DNA of 64,000 nt. Origin: Pascua guehoae (lineage: Eukaryota > Basidiomycota > Tremellomycetes > Trichosporonales > Trichosporonaceae). Within the stretch, counting starts at the first letter, position 1; each line of letters begins with the position of its first letter. The DNA is taken from the NCBI GenBank assembly GCA_001600415.1, contig BCJX01000004.1:422220-486219 (forward strand), given 5' to 3'. This document shows positions 60,231 to 64,000 of the stretch, piece after piece. A program made the position numbers and the translations under genes. The notes beneath the pieces were generated by a model. The model saw nothing but the letters and a program-made list of their open reading frames with translations, searched no databases and was not told where the DNA came from.

Positions 60231-61375
60231 CCGAGCAAGCCTGCGCCGAGCATGATATCGGCCACTCCGCTGTCACGGTCGCGATACGATCGGGATCGGC
60301 GGCACTGCCGGTCACCATATGGCGCTACTATCTCACCTGGCCGGCCGATCTCGAAGCGCACCAGTCACTCCGGTGGCTGAGGGAGGTTCTGGTGGGAGAG
60401 ACGGACGTGCTCGTCGTGTTCGGGCCTACAGCTCTAACTGTCCACCCGCCGTCGCTGCTGGCTGTCGCCAAGGTCCTGGCAAGCCGTAGAGGGTACTTTA
60501 TCTCGATCCCCGTCACTGCTGGCCATCGCAGCGAGCTCATTGACGCTGCGGGCCTGGTCGGGGCGCTTGAGCTCATGATTGCGAATACCGCGTCGCTCCT
60601 CTTTGACGAGCGGAGCTCGCAGCTGCCGCAGCTGGTGCGAGAGCACCTGGGCCTGGGGTCGACCACGCGCGCCATCGCGGCGCTCAATGCGCTCAACGTC
60701 GCCGACTGCGCTGCAGCCAGCTTTGCGAGGCGCGTTATGGGTGCCTTCCTCACGCGCAAAGCGGAGCGCCACACGGCGCGAATCAAATGGGCGTTTACGC
60801 GCGGACCTGACCGCGTGTCCGATGTTCGACGGTACCCGGAAGTTTTTCCTCGTCGTATGTGTGGATGAGGTTTGATGTATTGAGATCAGGCTAACCGCAA
60901 AGTTGCCGACATTATGCGGCGAGCTGAGGATGATGTAGAGGCAGCAGAAGAAGCAGACGCCGAGCCCGAAAACGAGCTTGGAGAAGGGAGCGCCCTCTCG
61001 GTCGGGTCCGACCTCCGTGGCACAATTCGCCGACAACTGGCGCCGCACGCCATTGACCCCACCACCGAGGGCATTTTTGCGAGGCACGAACGGCAGTGCT
61101 CACACTGCCGGGTGAGCTGCCAAATGGATGATACTGAGCTGACTGAAGGAATACAAGCCGTCCGTGTTCCTGACCGACGGTATCCTCCTCTGCTCGGCAT
61201 GCCGGCTTGTGCCGGACCGCGTAGAGTACGTTGTCATCAGCAGTTGCTCCCTTTGCTTACAATTAACAGCCGCGGCGGAATGACGCCCCGACCCCATCAA
61301 CGCCGCCAGCGACTTTGTGGCCGCCGCCGGTGGCCGCCGCCGCCGCAGGCCCCCGAAGACCTCGACAGAAGATGA
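60227..61375 (+). CDS. Unknown protein family, intact copy B, C-terminal CX2C-X15-CX2C finger
   Basis: Proposed exons 60227-60854, 60903-61111, 61149-61225, 61270-61375; 339 aa. No known domain recognised. An alpha/beta-looking N-terminal half has VAIRSGSAALPVTIWRYYLT, DVLVVFGPTALTVHPPSLLA, KVLASRRGYFISIPVT and IDAAGLVGALELMI; then a helical Ala/Arg-rich part (FARRVMGAFLTRKAERHTAR); an acidic linker (RAEDDVEAAEEADAEPENE); and a finger RQCSHCREYK... ILLCSACRLVPD with four Cys spaced 2-15-2, created only by splicing out 61112-61148. Intron donors GTATGT, GTGAGC and GTACGT are matched in the decayed copy A, which supports the model. The last exon is least certain: without intron 3 the protein would end ...LTAAAE at 61280. 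The start agrees with the ATG of copy A. Confidence 0.65.
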
Positions 61376-61588
61376 GCAGTAGTTTTTGAGGTGTTTTTCC
61401 AATGTGATTTCATGCACAACAATGTTCATTTCATTGCATAGGAACGATGCACACACTCTGACCTGGACCCTGGACCCTGGGCAGGTATTCAAGTACAATA
61501 CTAGAGACGCGGGCAATAACGATGCTGATGGCGGCGTTTGGTACCGCAACTCTGGAGATGGCAATATTGAGCGTCGGGAGTCTCAGAA

Positions 61589-61672
61589 TACAAGTGCGTC
61601 CGGAAAGCTGTGGGACTGCTAAGTGCTCATGCCTCACTATGGCAGTCTCACGACTTTCCACACATACCTGTA
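61589..61672. mobile_element. MITE copy 4, minimal form
   Basis: Only 84 bp: the left end TACAAGTGCGTCCGGAAAGC runs almost straight into the right end, whose reverse complement is TACAGGTATGTGTGGAAAGT followed by CGTGAGACTGCC. It is essentially two inverted ends with a 20-bp middle, probably an internal deletion product. Confidence 0.65.
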
Positions 61673-61691
61673 CAACAGAGGAGTGACTGGC

Positions 61692-61913
61692 TGCAGGTGC
61701 GTCCGGAAAGTCTTGAGACTGCCACTTTGAGCTTGGTGTAGTCCATGTTGGGCATGGAAACTCTCTCGACCAATCCAATGGCAAGGTAAGTGGGACACAC
61801 CGCTGTTTCCTGCTTGTTGTATCCCACCTGTCCTGTGCGCCTCCCTGAAAACAGACTGCGCGCGTGCCCGAACTTAATGTGGGAGTTCTTATGACTTTTC
61901 GAACACACCTGTA
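61692..61913. mobile_element. MITE copy 5 (same family)
   Basis: 222 bp. The left end is TGCAGGTGCGTCCGGAAAGT then CTTGAGACTGCCACTTTGAGCTTGG. The right end, reverse complemented, is TACAGGTGTGTTCGAAAAGT then CATAAGAACTCCCACATTAAGTTCGGGC. The inverted ends are about 55 bp. It is the cleanest copy for defining the family. Confidence 0.75.
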
Positions 61914-62028
61914 CACGTTTGCCGTGCTGTAATAGTGACAACCGTGTGGCGCCCCCACCGCTTCCCGTGCTTGCGCGGCCGCACAAATGAGAATCTCTGC
62001 TCGGCATGTTACTATATTCTCTAGTTTC

Positions 62029-62350
62029 TACAACACGTCCAAGTATATCACCAAAATGGATGAGAAAGGAGCCACATTGAGCCCAGTCTCATTGGATGTT
62101 GAGCATGGTCACCGTCTCCACCAATCCATTGGCACGAGCAGCAAGCAGTGCAACAGGGTAACTCGTATCATATTGCGGTCAAGCACTTGTACTGTTGTCC
62201 ACCTTGTATATCAACGGCTACAATCTCGAGACAAGGGTGGAACGCGGGTGACGACGGTCTTTATGCATTCGGGCATTCCATCTTCACTGCCCTGCGTCCG
62301 TGCGACTGAGACCAACGTGGCAGTCCCAATACTTTCCGGTCGCACCTGTA
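62029..62350. mobile_element. MITE copy 6, left end eroded
   Basis: The right end is clear (reverse complement TACAGGTGCGACCGGAAAGT then ATTGGGACTGCCACGTTGG). The left end is inferred from a weak TACAACACGTCCAAG and from the inner sequences GCCACATTGAGC and GATGTTGAGCATGG shared with copies 3 and 5. The exact left boundary is uncertain. Confidence 0.5.
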
Positions 62351-63608
62351 CAGTACATAGAATTTCACGGGATCCTGGCCAAATTATTGCCACGAGATGC
62401 ACGAGCCGTCGCCATCAGTGAAACATTGTATTTTGTGGCCTGTTCAGGCATGCTATGGCTGTAAAAAACGAATGGTTTTTGTATTCCAGCCCCCAGGTCT
62501 TCAAGAACATATCGTCCACCGAGTTTGAACTCACCACTCGAGTGCGGCAGTGTCAGAGAGCCACTGCTGTGCTATCCAAGAGGATTTGGACTGGTAGATC
62601 TGTCCCAAGTCATCTCTCCATCACTAGTGTGCAAACCTTGACCAGCACCTGCTCACGACCCAGTAGAGCTGCTCCCGATCCCCTCTTCAGTTGTCTGAGT
62701 GTGAACAAAGAGTCAATACATGAACTGTCAAGGCCAACAGGTGTCCCACCAACCTACAGCTTCACTATTTGCGTGTGTCTACCATGGTCAAGGAGGTATG
62801 AACCGGCTGGACAGGGCACTTTAAAAGGTAACGGGACATGTAAGAGGTTTATCACAAACACTGCCATAGGCTAGCTAAAAGCATGCGGCGTTTTACAGCT
62901 CGTGCTTTAATTGCTGTTGAGAAACAAATCATTGCGCGGCGAAGATAGAGGGGAGCCAACAGAAGCGAACACTAGAAATGTTTACTCGTCAGAAATTGTC
63001 ATCCTCCTCATGGGAGTAGTGTGGGACATCTTCAGAGGCATGGCAATCGTCGCGGTCGGCACCTTCGTCGGCGAGCTGGTGAGCTTTATGTGGGTCGTGG
63101 AGCAGGGGCATGGCGGCGCAATTTGAGAATCGTCCCGCCACATACTAGATACACCTGTATCCCAATTATTGAATGCTAGGAGTATGTGTGTTGTAATCCA
63201 GAGTGCCATGCGGGGTCAGGGCCCTCTCAAGGGTAGAGGAACTCCGTATCTCTATTTACTCCATTCCTCATTTTCTACCACAGTGTGGTCATGCCGCCCA
63301 CCATGCGTTGGCCAATGACGCCGGGAAGTGTCCAATAACTGTGGTGCCAGACCTCTGCATGTGGCACTGTGACCTGTAAGTTCAAATAGAGCCAGTGCGC
63401 GCTGTCAGGACCCCCACACGGAACACGCAACGGCAATGATGTAGAACCTGGATCATATGACATGGGGCCTCATGAGGTGGACACTACTATGTACAACTCG
63501 TTGCGTGCGCTACTAGTTCAGCTCTTGTGTATGTACTCTGCTCGGACATCTCATCTCAGAAACATTCTGTGCGTCAGCGACCACATTTAGCCTTCCTTCT
63601 CACCATCA
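62351..63608. other. Spacer, no supported gene
   Basis: AT content rises slightly and frames are short. I see no coding chain, RNA gene or further MITE. It separates the MITE cluster from the gene cut by the right edge. Confidence 0.4.
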
Positions 63609-64000
63609 TTACGGCTCGAGTGCGGCTGCGTTGAATAACGCCCCCGCGGCCTGTACCTTTGCCCATTCCTCCTCGCCCATGACCTCGTGCAGAGCTGGGA
63701 GCATCGGGTCCATGCCGATATCGGGATCCTCATCAACTGTGGCTTTGACGTTGGACCCAGGGGCGATGAAAAGGGGGTATATCGCCGAGAGGTCCCGCTG
63801 TCGCGGCTGCTTGGACCAGAGCCTCTGGGGAAGGGTCACCACCTCCTTGTACTTCTGGCCATGCAGCGGCTTTACGAACGACGCCCATGCATGGAAGAAG
63901 GCAAGCTTTTCGCGAATCTGTCACTTGTCAGGGACAGTCACAGCTCGGACACTCACCTCCGGCTTCACCCACTCCTGCTGGGCGTACGCCACGACGTGCT
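63609..64000 (-). CDS. C-terminal part of an unrecognised protein, cut by the window edge
   Basis: Two exons seen on the minus strand: from the edge (reading HVVAYAQQEWVKPE) to 63957, then, after a 37-nt intron ending TGACAG, 63919 to the stop at 63609. The last exon reads IREKLAFFHAWASFVKPLHG, YKEVVTLPQRLWSK, SAIYPLFIAPGSNVK and ends GALFNAAALEP. It has natural residue use and a good GTGAGT donor, so it is very likely coding, but I do not recognise the family from this tail. Confidence 0.7.

Overview
The window is nuclear DNA of a GC-rich, intron-dense basidiomycete yeast. Short GT-AG introns of about 35-70 nt, CTRAC-type branch sequences just before the acceptors, CT-rich leaders, and proteins such as CYP61 (ERG5), a GPR1/FUN34-type acetate transporter, Rds3 and a Sds3-family protein all point there. 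The overall style suggests Tremellomycetes, probably Trichosporonales; that placement is inference, not a sequence match. Gene density is low: about 20 genes in 64 kb, with long spacers full of microsatellites and homopolymers. There is one assembly gap (100 N, 32710-32809).

Layout. Positions 1-7130 hold no gene I can defend, only microsatellites and two short inverted-repeat elements. From 7.1 to 31.1 kb is a housekeeping block: a Cdc1/Ted1-type GPI phosphoesterase (-), Yop1 (+), the sterol C-22 desaturase ERG5 (+), an MIT-domain protein (+), Ubc4/5 (-), a Sds3-family Sin3-complex subunit (+) and a mitochondrial LEA-like protein (-). From 31.8 to 43 kb come a TMEM205-like membrane protein (+), a MARVEL-like protein (-) with an in-frame TAG before a Pro/Gln tail, a secreted GH20 beta-hexosaminidase (+), the splicing factor Rds3/PHF5A (-) and an MDR oxidoreductase (-). 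From 43.8 to 55.1 kb come a 67-aa small protein (+), an intron-bearing tRNA-Glu(CTC) (-), a DinB-like protein (-), a rhomboid protease with 13 exons (+) and an ATO-family acetate transporter (+).

The right end (56.6-62.4 kb) is different. It carries two divergent copies of a protein family I do not recognise. One copy is intact (60227-61375, +), ending in a CX2C-X15-CX2C finger; the other is decayed (56621-57796, -). Beside them lie a third odd gene whose frames conflict, a twin palindromic repeat just upstream of the intact copy, a minisatellite and three of the six copies of one MITE family. This looks like fast-evolving accessory DNA and is the best place to look for something undescribed.

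Exon models were built by hand from reading frame, splice consensus and family knowledge. Where I state exon sums, they were checked to be multiples of three. No search or expression data were available.
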